Assembly: GCA_003217035.1 (NCBI GenBank)
Contig: QCHV01000001.1
Location: 1 to 64,000, forward strand
Source of the DNA: Prochlorococcus sp. AG-402-G22
GTDB lineage: Bacteria; Cyanobacteriota; Cyanobacteriia; PCC-6307; Cyanobiaceae
Direction: 5' to 3'
Length of the DNA stretch: 64,000 nucleotides
This document shows positions 53,979 to 62,289 of the stretch, one piece after another. The position numbers and the translations under genes were made by a program. Under the pieces are notes generated by a model that did not search any database, was not told the DNA's origin, and saw nothing but the letters and a program-made list of their open reading frames with translations. How positions within the stretch are numbered: the stretch's first letter is position 1; the number at the start of each line of letters is the position of its first letter.

Positions 53979-55319
53979 TTAATTCTTTGCATTTAATATT
54001 AAAATTTCTTTAATTTTATTTGTTCGTCTTTCAAAATCAAATAATTTTTCAGTTTTTTTCCTGCCGTTCTCAGCCAATTTGTATAATTCTTCTAAATTAT
54101 TAAAGTAATATTGTATTTTTGAAGCAATATCATTGGAATCTAATTCAATATGTACGATTTCATCTTTTTTATAGTACTTAAAATCTTGATTGATATTTAA
54201 TTTGTCTGCTTGAAACATTGCAACACCACACAGACTTTGTTCTGGCCCCATAGGATATCCATCAAAACTTCCTAGATAATGAACATTCGGTCTATTTGGA
54301 CAAATTACTATGTCCATTAAATAGTAAAAGTTTAAAAGCCATATTGAATCTCTAATACCATAAAATATGATTTTCTCCTTTATATCAGTTATATCAAAAA
54401 CTGAATCATCATAATTACCTACAACATGAAATCTTATTTTGTTGTTTATTTGATTTGATGATTTAACAATTTTTTTTGCTGATTCAACAAATAGGTCATA
54501 TCCTTTGGATATTCCATTATCTCCATAATTGAAAGCTACAAAGCAAATGTCAAAAGTATCCTTGTCTTTTGAAAAAAATTTCTTCTTTGATGGATTGAGT
54601 TGACTTTTGTTAAATTGTATAGGGCCTCCAAATATAAGTTCAATTTTTTCTTTTGGGCAGAAATTATTTTCCAATAAGTAATTAAGTGAAACATCGTTAG
54701 TTACAATTACTTTTTTAAAGTATTCATTAGAAAATATATCTCTAAGCATAAAGTTAGAAATGTAATTATTTAGACCAAAGGAGCCACCAGGATATAATGT
54801 AAAAATAAAAGGGATTCTATTCTCTTTTAAATAAGGTGCCAATACAAATGTTTGACCTAAATAGTTTGTATAAGCCAAGTTCGCTCTTAATTTAATACTT
54901 GGATAAAGGTATTTAATTTTATCTTTAAAAGAAGAATTTATAGATTTTTTATAATATTCTAAATAGCCTTTTTTATCATATAGAAATTTTGATTCTGAAC
55001 TCCCGAATGCTGATACACACACTTTCCATAATTCGAATTTATTTTCTTGCCTTGAAATAGGGAATGGGCGATAGGCTACTATTGATTTTATTTTTTGTAA
55101 TAGTGAATTAATTTCAGCATTGTCATGACCATGAGGATTTTCCTGAGGGAAGTAAGTTTGTAATATTAATATATCTTCAAAGACTTTTCTCTGGAAAATT
55201 ATTTTATTAAATTTGAAATATATGATTTTAAATTTAGAAAAAAGTTTTCTTATTCGTGTTCTAGCTCTTACTTTGTATTTTAATTTTTGAATATTATTTC
55301 TGAAGGAGGTAGAGTTCAT
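53979..55319 (-). CDS. GT-B fold glycosyltransferase (GT4-like)
   Basis: 446 residues. The N-terminal part has LILQTYFPQENPHGHDNAEINSL, and the C-terminal half the donor-binding run RFHVVGNYDDS, IFYGIRDSIWLLNFYYLMDIVICPNRP and GYPMGPEQSLCGVAMFQADKL, with E in PEQSLCG as the E-x7-E start. No membrane helices. First gene of the cargo run 55319-52079 and the most AT-rich (runs of T and A around 55200-55400). 64 bases separate it from the ATP-grasp gene. Confidence 0.75.
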   Translation of the reverse strand: MNSTSFRNNIQKLKYKVRARTRIRKLFSKFKIIYFKFNKIIFQRKVFEDILILQTYFPQENPHGHDNAEINSLLQKIKSIVAYRPFPISRQENKFELWKVCVSAFGSSESKFLYDKKGYLEYYKKSINSSFKDKIKYLYPSIKLRANLAYTNYLGQTFVLAPYLKENRIPFIFTLYPGGSFGLNNYISNFMLRDIFSNEYFKKVIVTNDVSLNYLLENNFCPKEKIELIFGGPIQFNKSQLNPSKKKFFSKDKDTFDICFVAFNYGDNGISKGYDLFVESAKKIVKSSNQINNKIRFHVVGNYDDSVFDITDIKEKIIFYGIRDSIWLLNFYYLMDIVICPNRPNVHYLGSFDGYPMGPEQSLCGVAMFQADKLNINQDFKYYKKDEIVHIELDSNDIASKIQYYFNNLEELYKLAENGRKKTEKLFDFERRTNKIKEILILNAKN

Positions 55320-55528
55320 TTTAATTTTTTTTACGCATAATATTTAAATTAATAAGTTTATCCAAGCGAAGTTTAAAATTTTTTTAATTTGTAGCTTTAT
55401 TTAAATTTTTTTGCATAGGTTGTTGGTCGCAGAGCAGCCATATTTAACCATAATTTGCCTTATAAAGACCTATCGTTTTGCCATGATAAATTGACCAAGC
55501 TAATTGGTGCAACTAGCGAAAATCCTGA
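55320..55528. other. AT-rich promoter space of the cargo genes
   Basis: 209 bases between the GT-B gene start and tRNA-Ala. T- and A-runs dominate near 55320-55420. It should hold the promoter of the minus-strand cargo genes. I see no further gene or repeat. Confidence 0.4.
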
Positions 55529-55601
55529 TGGAGCCAAGCGGACTCGAACCGCTGACCCCCTGCATGCCATGCAGGTGCTCTACCAACTGAGCTATGGCCC
55601 C
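55529..55601 (-). tRNA. tRNA-Ala(GGC)
   Basis: 73 nucleotides on the minus strand: GGGGCCA pairs with TGGCTCC including G3:U70, the alanine identity pair. D arm TAGCTCAGTTGGTAGAGC, anticodon stem CCTGC/GCAGG with loop ATGGCAT giving anticodon GGC, T arm GCGGTTCGAGTCCGC and discriminator A. Intact. Its 3' end points to the cargo genes at 52-55 kb, the side where integrative elements enter. Confidence 0.97.
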
Positions 55602-55682
55602 AAATCGTTCTAAATACTGTGCTGTCAATACTTTTCAAGGAATTTTGACTTGAGGTCAAAATCGCTCAATAAGACTTAAAAT

Positions 55683-55985
55683 AGTAATTCTGCGCAACAA
55701 TATGCGCAATGGATTACTAATCACAGAGTGGCTTCTAAGGCTGATTGGCAGACAATTCTGCGCAAAACCATCAAACTCGAGAACGGCGAGGGATAGTCTC
55801 TTCGTGGAATAGAGATAAAGGGAGTCCTTCAAACTCAAGTAACTCTTAGACAGCAAGAAGATGGCCTTAGAGAAACTACTTTTATTCCTTACGAATGGAA
55901 CAGTCGAAACCAAACCAAGATTACTACGGCGGTTGCAGAACATAAAAGGCTTATTGATGATCGAAACCTATCTATATCAAAGTGT
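55683..55985 (+). pseudogene. Remnant of a tyrosine-recombinase N-terminal part
   Basis: In one plus-strand frame, residues read LRKTIKLENGEG, then a TAG at 55794-55796, then SLRGIEIKGVLQTQVTLRQQ, GLRETTFIPYEWN and ITTAVAEHKRLIDDRNLSISK. This is the style of the arm-binding start of phage-type integrases found in picocyanobacteria. It runs into a stop at 55995-55997 and no catalytic R-H-R-Y region follows. No ATG opens it. The family call is from resemblance only. Confidence 0.45.
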
Positions 55986-56472
55986 TTTAGGAGATGAATA
56001 TAAAGTTCATACAACTTCTATCTATCGTTCAAGTCATATAGATTCAACTATTTTTTGCTTAAAACCAGGACTTGTATTGCTTAACGAAGCAAGAGTTAAT
56101 GAATCAAACTGTCCAGAAGTATTTAAAAACTGGGACAAGATATGGTTTAGTGATGTGGCTCCAACTTCTAATGAAGAGTTAGCCCTCCAAAAGGATGTAA
56201 GGGAACCAATTGGCAAAAGACTTATCGAATTAGGTTTCAAAACAAATTTGCTTCTCATGTCATCACCTTGGGTTGGGTTAAACTTCCTTTCCATATCAAC
56301 TGATACTGTCGTAGTTGAAAGTAGACAAACAAACTTAATAAAGATGTTTGAAAATAGCGGTTTCACAGTTATCCCTGTTCAAATGAGGCATATGTATACA
56401 CAAATGGGAGGGATTCATTGCGCAACTCTAGATACAGTAAGGGATAGTAAATTAGAAAGTTATTTTGATTAA
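55861..56472 (+). pseudogene. 5'-truncated glycine/inosamine-phosphate amidinotransferase fragment
   Basis: The open frame gives 203 residues, but family likeness starts only at about 55981 (VLGDEYKVH). From there: SSHIDSTIFCLKPG holds the catalytic histidine, WVGLNFLSI and RHMYTQMGGIHCATLDTVR hold the catalytic cysteine (GGIHC). Intact enzymes have about 370 residues and a catalytic aspartate in the missing N-terminal half, so this cannot be an active amidinotransferase. The first 40 codons run out of frame through the integrase remnant. I read it as a decaying fragment. Confidence 0.8.
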
Positions 56473-56499
56473 GTTTGGAGGCCAAGTATAAATAGTTAT

Positions 56500-56525
56500 T
56501 TGACAATATATCTTTTCCTTATAAT
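56500..56525 (+). promoter_or_regulatory. Weak promoter-like pair after the amidinotransferase fragment
   Basis: TTGACA at 56500-56505 and TATAAT at 56520-56525 are both perfect boxes but only 14 bases apart, short of the usual 16-18. No gene follows before the lexA stop at 56689. Probably non-functional. Confidence 0.2.
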
Positions 56526-56688
56526 GGAACATTAGGGAAGCATTGTTTTTCTTTTTATAGTAATTATTCTAGAATTTTTCACACATTTATATCCATTTAA
56601 GTTTATAAGATAAACACAAATATCTACAAATTAGTTACAAGTTAAGTTGAGATTAAATGATTATCCCGCTCAGTATATTTTTCTAAAC

Positions 56689-57297
56689 TCAAGTCTGTCT
56701 CCACACCGCTAAGAGTTTTCCCTGGATCTGCACTTCCGCAGCTTCTAATTTTATCGGTTCATAAGCTGGATTAGCTGCTTCAAGCCTTACTAAGGAGCCT
56801 TCACGAAAAAAATGCTTCAATGTTGTACCTGCCCCAGGGACCATTGCACTAACAACTGTGCCATTCCTTATCCTTGATGGCTCTTGAACTGGTTCCATTA
56901 AAACTATATCTCCATCAGCAATATATGAATCAATCATAGAATCACCATTTACTGTTAAAGCGAACAATCCTCGGGTTTGCAAAACAGAATTGAAATCAAG
57001 TTTTTCTTGAACATCATCAAAAGTTTCAACTAGTCCCCCTGCTGCTACTGCTCCTAAAACAGGTATTCCAGAAAATGCCTCTCCCAATAGCTGCAACGTT
57101 CTTGCATGACCCTCTTTCCAAGTAATCCATCCTTTCTCTTGAAGATGGCGCAACCTACTTTGAATTGGGGCAGGAGACCTTAATCCCATAGCTTGCATCA
57201 TTTGCCTGATAGAAGGACTGTGATGATTTGCTGCTATGTAATCAGACAGCCATTCATACAATTCTTTTTGAGCAGGGGTAAGAGTGTCGTCTCCCAT
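56689..57297 (-). CDS. lexA: LexA SOS repressor
   Basis: 202 residues. An N-terminal winged helix (LTPAQKELYEWLSDYIAANHHSPSIR), then the cleavage site Ala86-Gly87 in VAAGG, Ser120 in NGDSM and Lys161 in TTLKHF. All residues for self-cleavage are present, unlike some cyanobacterial LexA proteins that lost them. Represses DNA-damage genes and probably its own gene, since a near-match to the cyanobacterial box lies 30 bases before the start. Stands 66 bases from argF on the same strand. Confidence 0.95.
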   Translation of the reverse strand: MGDDTLTPAQKELYEWLSDYIAANHHSPSIRQMMQAMGLRSPAPIQSRLRHLQEKGWITWKEGHARTLQLLGEAFSGIPVLGAVAAGGLVETFDDVQEKLDFNSVLQTRGLFALTVNGDSMIDSYIADGDIVLMEPVQEPSRIRNGTVVSAMVPGAGTTLKHFFREGSLVRLEAANPAYEPIKLEAAEVQIQGKLLAVWRQT

Positions 57298-57326
57298 AAA
57301 GAGGTAAAGTAATTCATTTGTTCTTC

Positions 57327-57340
57327 AATACATATGTACC
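57327..57340 (-). promoter_or_regulatory. Candidate LexA box upstream of lexA
   Basis: On the minus strand this reads GGTACATATGTATT, which fits the cyanobacterial LexA consensus RGTAC-N3-DGTWCB with one departure (A-T in place of the W-C). It lies 30 bases before the lexA ATG. Confidence 0.45.
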
Positions 57341-57363
57341 TATAAAACTCAATTTTTGCAAAT

Positions 57364-58320
57364 TTATAGCCCACCCAAAAGTGCCGCCAAGAGAGCTTGC
57401 TGAACGTGAAGCCTATTCTCAGCCTGATCAAAAATGCGACTGGATTTGCTTTCCATAACTTCATCGGAAATTTCTTCTCCTCGATGAGCAGGCAAACAAT
57501 GCAAAACAATTGCTTCTGCATCTGCCTCAGCAAATAGTTTCTTATCAAGAGTAAATCCCTCAAAAGCCATTTGCCTTTCTTGCTGTTCCTTCTCCTGTCC
57601 CATGGAAGCCCAAACATCTGTATATATTGCATTTGCTCCTTTAACAATTTCGAATGGGTCATTTGAGATTTCAATTATTGAGTTAGGAGAAGCCAATAAC
57701 CTAGCCTTATCAATCAGTAAAGAGTTGGGTTCAAATCCCAATGGACAAGCAATACGAATATTTACTCCCAAAATTGCACCACATATCATTAAAGAATTTG
57801 CCACATTATTTCCATCCCCAACATAAGAAAGAGTCAAACCTTTCAACTCCCCAAAGTTCTCTTTAAGAGTAAGGAAGTCTGCTAATGCCTGACATGGATG
57901 TTCTAAATCAGTTAGCGCATTAATTACTGGTATAGAAGACCAATTTGCGTAGTCAATCAATTCTTGATGTGAATGAGTGCGTATAGCCAACGCATCACAA
58001 TAACGACTCAAAACTCTTGAAGTATCTTTTAAAGATTCACCCCTAGAGATTTGAGTTGACTGAACTCCAAGATCAATTATCTGCCCACCCAATCGAGCCA
58101 TTGCAACTTGAAAACTAACTCTTGTCCTTGTTGAAGCTTTGCTGAAAATAAGACCTAAGACCCTATTGCCTAGATCTATTCTTCTCTGTTGACTCTTTAG
58201 TTGAGTGGATAGGTTGAATAGAGATTGAATCTGCTGAGATGTGAAATCTGCAGATGATACAAAATGCTTTCCTTTTAACAAAGAAAGTTCTCTGGCTACA
58301 CCTTGGGATACTGTGTCCAT
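57364..58320 (-). CDS. argF: Ornithine carbamoyltransferase
   Basis: 318 residues. SKASTRTRVSFQ is the carbamoyl-phosphate loop (S-x-R-T-R), HPCQALADFLTL follows the carbamoyl site and HCLPAHRGEEI closes the ornithine site with the catalytic cysteine. It makes citrulline in arginine synthesis. Length is normal for the trimeric enzyme. It lies between lexA and ftsH on the same strand with 57 bases to ftsH. Confidence 0.96.
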   Translation of the reverse strand: MDTVSQGVARELSLLKGKHFVSSADFTSQQIQSLFNLSTQLKSQQRRIDLGNRVLGLIFSKASTRTRVSFQVAMARLGGQIIDLGVQSTQISRGESLKDTSRVLSRYCDALAIRTHSHQELIDYANWSSIPVINALTDLEHPCQALADFLTLKENFGELKGLTLSYVGDGNNVANSLMICGAILGVNIRIACPLGFEPNSLLIDKARLLASPNSIIEISNDPFEIVKGANAIYTDVWASMGQEKEQQERQMAFEGFTLDKKLFAEADAEAIVLHCLPAHRGEEISDEVMESKSSRIFDQAENRLHVQQALLAALLGGL

Positions 58321-58377
58321 GTAGTGAGCATTAATAAGCCTTTATCGGAGATTAAGTACCCTTTCGTCAAGTACTAA

Positions 58378-60246
58378 TCAAGAAAATTTAGGCATCGAAG
58401 ACTCAGCAAGCATATCTTTTAAATCATTTCCTTCGATAACTTCTTTCTCAAGAATCTTTTGAGCAATGGTTTCTAACAATGACATGTTATGCCTAAGAAT
58501 GGTTAAAGCACTTTCATGAGCTTCATCAACAAGACTTCTAACTTCCTTATCAATAGCTTGAGCAGTTGCATCACTAACTACTCTTCTAGGGTTGTTATTC
58601 CCTCCAAGGAATGATCCTCCACCTTGTTTGTCATACGCCAAAGGTCCCAATATGTCACTCATCCCATAGGTTCCAACCATTTGTTCAGCCAAGTCTGTAG
58701 CTCTTTGCAAGTCATTTGATGCTCCAGTAGTGATTTTGCCAAAAACTATTTCTTCAGCTGAACGCCCCCCTAACAATGTTGCTATTTGACCTTTTAATTC
58801 GTCTTTAGAATTTAAAAATCTTTCTTCAGTAGGCAACTGCAATGTGTAACCAAGTGCACTCATACCTCTTGGAACAATTGAAATCTTTGCGACCTTGCTT
58901 CCTCCAGGCATTAAATGGCCAACTATTGCATGCCCAACCTCGTGATATGCCACCACTTTCTTCTCATCTTCTTGTAGAACTCTACTTTTCTTCTCTAAAC
59001 CAGCAACAACCCTCTCAATAGCCTCATTTAAGTCTTGCTGCTCTACTTGATTTCGCTTGTTTCTAGCTGCTAATAATGCCGCCTCATTAACCATATTGGC
59101 CAGATCAGCCCCTGCAAAACCACTTGTAGCTTGAGCAATTAAATCTAAATCTATGCTTTCTGCGAGTTTAACTTTTTTTGTATAAATCTCAAGTATTGTT
59201 TTTCTTCCTGAAAGATCAGGTCTGTCTACTAAAACTTGTCTATCAAACCTACCTGGCCGCAACAAAGCTGCATCTAAAACTTCTGGCTGGTTTGTTGCCG
59301 CGAGTACAATTACAGGTTTGTCAGCTGATGCAAAGCCGTCCATTTCTGTAAGTAATTGATTGAGAGTTTGCTCTCTCTCATCATTCCCCCCAACAACCCC
59401 CATTGATCCAGATCTACTTTTTCCAATTGCATCAAGTTCATCAATAAATATTATGCACGGGGCTTTCTTCTTTGCTTGTTCAAACAAATCTCTAACTCTT
59501 GCAGCACCTGCACCTACAAAAAGCTCTACAAATTCAGAACCTGAGATTATAAAGAAAGGCACTTCTGCTTCACCTGCAACAGCTTTAGAGAGAAGAGTTT
59601 TACCTGTTCCAGGAGGTCCTACCAATAAAACACCCTTAGGGATACGAGCTCCAATATCTGTATACCTTTGAGGCCTTTTTAAAAAATCAACTATCTCAGT
59701 TAATTCATCTTTAGCTTCATCAACTCCTGCTACATCAGCAAAAGTAACTCTGGACTCCTCATCTGGAACATATACTTTCGCCTTGCTCTTCGTAAAACTC
59801 AATGCACCTTGAGCACCTCCTCCTCCCATACTTCTTCTTGCAAAAAACTGAAGCACTAAAATAAAAATTAGAGGGGGTACAACCCAACTAAGAATTGTTG
59901 TAAAAATATTCGGCTTCTTTGGAGGGGCTGCAGCAAATTCAACTCCTTTGCTTTCCAACCGTTGAGGTAAGTCCATATCAAATATTGGAGTTGTTGCCAA
60001 AACTGATGGTGAGTCTTCTGCCGCAGATGAAAGCTCATATCTAATTTGATCTTGAGTTATATATGCTCTTTTAACTTCTCCATCATTAACTTGATTAATG
60101 AAAAGAGAATATGGAACTCGCGGAACTTGCATATTTTGATTTGGGAAGAAGCTACTAAAAAGAAGCAACGCTCCAAATCCAATCAAAATAATGTTGATAA
60201 TTCCAAAGCGCCGATTAGGTTGATTCTCGTCTTGGCGGATCGGCAT
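58378..60246 (-). CDS. ftsH: ATP-dependent zinc metalloprotease FtsH
   Basis: 622 residues from the ATG at 60244-60246 (MPIRQDENQ). The open frame continues 19 codons further up, but that extension has no homology to FtsH and lies over a likely promoter. A first membrane segment (IILIGFGALLLF) and a second near 115-135 flank the periplasmic part; Walker A is LLVGPPGTGKT, Walker B CIIFIDELDAIG, the second region of homology ATNQPEVLDAALLRPGRFDRQ, and the zinc site HEVGH near 435-439. It removes damaged membrane proteins, including photosystem II D1 in cyanobacteria. Confidence 0.95.
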   Translation of the reverse strand: MPIRQDENQPNRRFGIINIILIGFGALLLFSSFFPNQNMQVPRVPYSLFINQVNDGEVKRAYITQDQIRYELSSAAEDSPSVLATTPIFDMDLPQRLESKGVEFAAAPPKKPNIFTTILSWVVPPLIFILVLQFFARRSMGGGGAQGALSFTKSKAKVYVPDEESRVTFADVAGVDEAKDELTEIVDFLKRPQRYTDIGARIPKGVLLVGPPGTGKTLLSKAVAGEAEVPFFIISGSEFVELFVGAGAARVRDLFEQAKKKAPCIIFIDELDAIGKSRSGSMGVVGGNDEREQTLNQLLTEMDGFASADKPVIVLAATNQPEVLDAALLRPGRFDRQVLVDRPDLSGRKTILEIYTKKVKLAESIDLDLIAQATSGFAGADLANMVNEAALLAARNKRNQVEQQDLNEAIERVVAGLEKKSRVLQEDEKKVVAYHEVGHAIVGHLMPGGSKVAKISIVPRGMSALGYTLQLPTEERFLNSKDELKGQIATLLGGRSAEEIVFGKITTGASNDLQRATDLAEQMVGTYGMSDILGPLAYDKQGGGSFLGGNNNPRRVVSDATAQAIDKEVRSLVDEAHESALTILRHNMSLLETIAQKILEKEVIEGNDLKDMLAESSMPKFS

Positions 60247-60350
60247 GATCAGAAGTTCTAAGGAATACCAAACTAAACAAATATGATCAAATCCGTTTAG
60301 CAACCTTAGGTGTAAGAACCGAACGAGCTAGGGCTTAAGGACAATCTCAA

Positions 60351-61448
60351 CTATTTTAAGAGCATATTTAATACAAAATCTTTACCTGCTTTTGCCATTG
60401 AAACTTTGGAAAGGACAAAAACTTCGTCCATAGAATTGAACCCAAAGTCCGCAAGAGGGGTCATTGCCGCAGAACCACCTAATAGTTTTGGAGAAATAAA
60501 CACAATAACTTCCTGGACGCAATTGCTTTGAATGGCACTAGTTGCAAGGTTTGGTCCACATTCCCACAGGACTCGGTTGCATCCTTTTTTTGCTAGCTCT
60601 AAAAGTAATTCATTCGGATTACTATTTTTTAAAAAAAGTTTTTCTGGTTCTTTAGGTAATTTTGATATAACTCTCGATTGGGTTTTGACACTGCAAGCAA
60701 TTATTGTTTCAGCAATTTCAGTTTCCCAAACTTGGGCCTTCTGAGGTAAATCCAAACTGGAACTAAAAACAACTCTTTTAGGCTCTGGTTTTTTTAATCC
60801 CCTAGTTGTTAACAAAGGGTCATCGCTACGAATGGTTTGGCCGCCAACTATCACTGCATCACAGGTGCTTCTTAAATAATGAACTTTGTTTCTTGCCTGT
60901 TCTCCAGATATCCATTTACTCCTCCCGTTAGGTAGGGCTATGCGTCCATCCAAGCTCATTGCCCATTTAAGAATCCCCCAAGGGCGTCCAGTTTTGAGTC
61001 TAAATATATAAGCTCTATTTTGATAAGCGATCTCTTGATCTAAAACACCATCTAAAACATGTATTCCTGATTCTCTCAAAATAGAAATCCCCTTACCAGA
61101 AACTCTTGGATCAGGATCTTTCAAGCCAATAACAACTCTCGATATACCTGATTTCAAAATTAATTCAGTACAAGGAGGAGTAAGACCAAAATGGCAGCAT
61201 GGTTCCAACGTCACGATAAGTGTGCCTCCTTTGGCTTCGCTTCCGGCTTGCGCAAAGGCTTCTACTTCAGCATGAGCACTACCAGCTTTTGAATGAAAAC
61301 CTTCTCCTATTAACCTCCCTTTAGAATCAAGTACTACTGCTCCAACTAGTGGATTAGGACTAGTATTGCCTTCGGCTAGAGACGCAAGTTGAATAGCTCG
61401 ACGCATCCAAGGTATCCAATTACTAATCTTCAAGTTTTTACTCTTCAT
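60351..61448 (-). CDS. ribD: Bifunctional riboflavin biosynthesis protein RibD
   Basis: 365 residues. The N-terminal deaminase has NPLVGAVVLD, the zinc ligand histidine in HAEVEAF (59-61 region) and the two cysteines in PCCHFGLTPPC; the C-terminal reductase starts near 150 with GRPWGILKWAMSLDGRIAL and later NLATSAIQ. It performs the second and third steps from GTP to riboflavin. It overlaps the DUF3122 gene by 11 bases. Confidence 0.95.
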   Translation of the reverse strand: MKSKNLKISNWIPWMRRAIQLASLAEGNTSPNPLVGAVVLDSKGRLIGEGFHSKAGSAHAEVEAFAQAGSEAKGGTLIVTLEPCCHFGLTPPCTELILKSGISRVVIGLKDPDPRVSGKGISILRESGIHVLDGVLDQEIAYQNRAYIFRLKTGRPWGILKWAMSLDGRIALPNGRSKWISGEQARNKVHYLRSTCDAVIVGGQTIRSDDPLLTTRGLKKPEPKRVVFSSSLDLPQKAQVWETEIAETIIACSVKTQSRVISKLPKEPEKLFLKNSNPNELLLELAKKGCNRVLWECGPNLATSAIQSNCVQEVIVFISPKLLGGSAAMTPLADFGFNSMDEVFVLSKVSMAKAGKDFVLNMLLK

Positions 61449-61962
61449 TTAGGGATTTATCTAATATTAAGGCCCGCCATTCTTTGACTACATAAGGTGG
61501 AACCGGCAATTCATTAAAAGCTCCTGGTAAGAACAATCTTAAAGGGCGGTTATTTGTAAGGTCTATTATGAGAGGTGCCAAATCAAACTCTACAGCTGCT
61601 TCTCTTATATCTTTTGCTAGTTGAATATTTTTCAAGGTTATGTCGTCAAGATTCCACGACTTAATACCTGATTCAACTTTTAAATTAGCGGGATGATTTA
61701 ACCTGAGAGTCCCTGGATAACCAACGATTCTTAAAACAATAGTTTTCTCGAAACCTTTTTTTTGGTATGCAACAACTTGCCATGTTTGATAATCAAGATC
61801 TCTAAGACTTTCCAAACTTCTATAGCTTTCTTCACCCTCAATCATCTCAGAAAGTTGTATTTTAGCTTCAACAATTTGAGGGGAGAAAGTCAAAAGAGTT
61901 ATCACTATCAAAAAAAAACAAATCAACTTTTTTAGTTTTCTGCAAATGATGGTTTTAATCAT
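61438..61962 (-). CDS. DUF3122 protein with signal peptide
   Basis: 174 residues from ATG 61960-61962 (MIKTIICRK). A GGAG ribosome-binding site eight bases upstream favours this start over longer frames reaching 61992. A signal peptide ends near residue 37 (PQIVEAK). The mature part IQLSEMIEGEESYRSLESLRDLDYQTWQV and GYPGTLRLNHPANLKV matches DUF3122, a cyanobacterial family of unknown role. The end overlaps ribD by 11 bases. Confidence 0.85.
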   Translation of the reverse strand: MIKTIICRKLKKLICFFLIVITLLTFSPQIVEAKIQLSEMIEGEESYRSLESLRDLDYQTWQVVAYQKKGFEKTIVLRIVGYPGTLRLNHPANLKVESGIKSWNLDDITLKNIQLAKDIREAAVEFDLAPLIIDLTNNRPLRLFLPGAFNELPVPPYVVKEWRALILDKSLNEE

Positions 61963-62221
61963 TAACACCATCTCCTGAATCAAGCAGTGCATCCAAAGTT
62001 ATTGCAGAACGTACTAAGGATTGATATTTTTCAAGGATACGTCTATTACGATCAATCCATCTTGCAGGATCAATTTCATCTTTAATGCTCCCTGCAAAAC
62101 TTGGTGCTTCAGCATCCATCAGATCCAAATCCTCTTCACGTTTAATCAAAGCCAACAAAAGCTCATGCTGCCTTTGACGTCTTAATGAAATTTTGTTGTT
62201 TTGTATGTTTGGATTGTCCAC
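61955..62221 (-). CDS. Small conserved-looking protein (88 aa), unrecognised
   Basis: 88 residues, hydrophilic and mostly helical. RRQRQHELLLALIKREEDLD and EIDPARWIDRNRRILEKYQSLV are regular amphipathic helices, so a small soluble or complex subunit is plausible. No family I know. It starts 69 bases from cobL, divergently, and overlaps the DUF3122 gene start by eight bases, so it shares its transcript with DUF3122 and ribD. Confidence 0.6.
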   Translation of the reverse strand: MDNPNIQNNKISLRRQRQHELLLALIKREEDLDLMDAEAPSFAGSIKDEIDPARWIDRNRRILEKYQSLVRSAITLDALLDSGDGVND

Positions 62222-62289
62222 AGATTTATTAAAGAAGAATCTAAGCTTCTAACGAAAGCTCCATTCAACTTCCAAAGAGGCCTTATTAG

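Noticed and set aside
56473-56688. Possible small RNA after the amidinotransferase fragment
   Set aside because: The two promoter boxes are only 14 bases apart and no stable hairpin or terminator follows before the lexA end.
60247-60303. Longer N-terminus for FtsH (19 extra codons)
   Set aside because: The extension has no FtsH-like content, and the first natural membrane segment comes after MPIRQDENQ. The shorter start is better.
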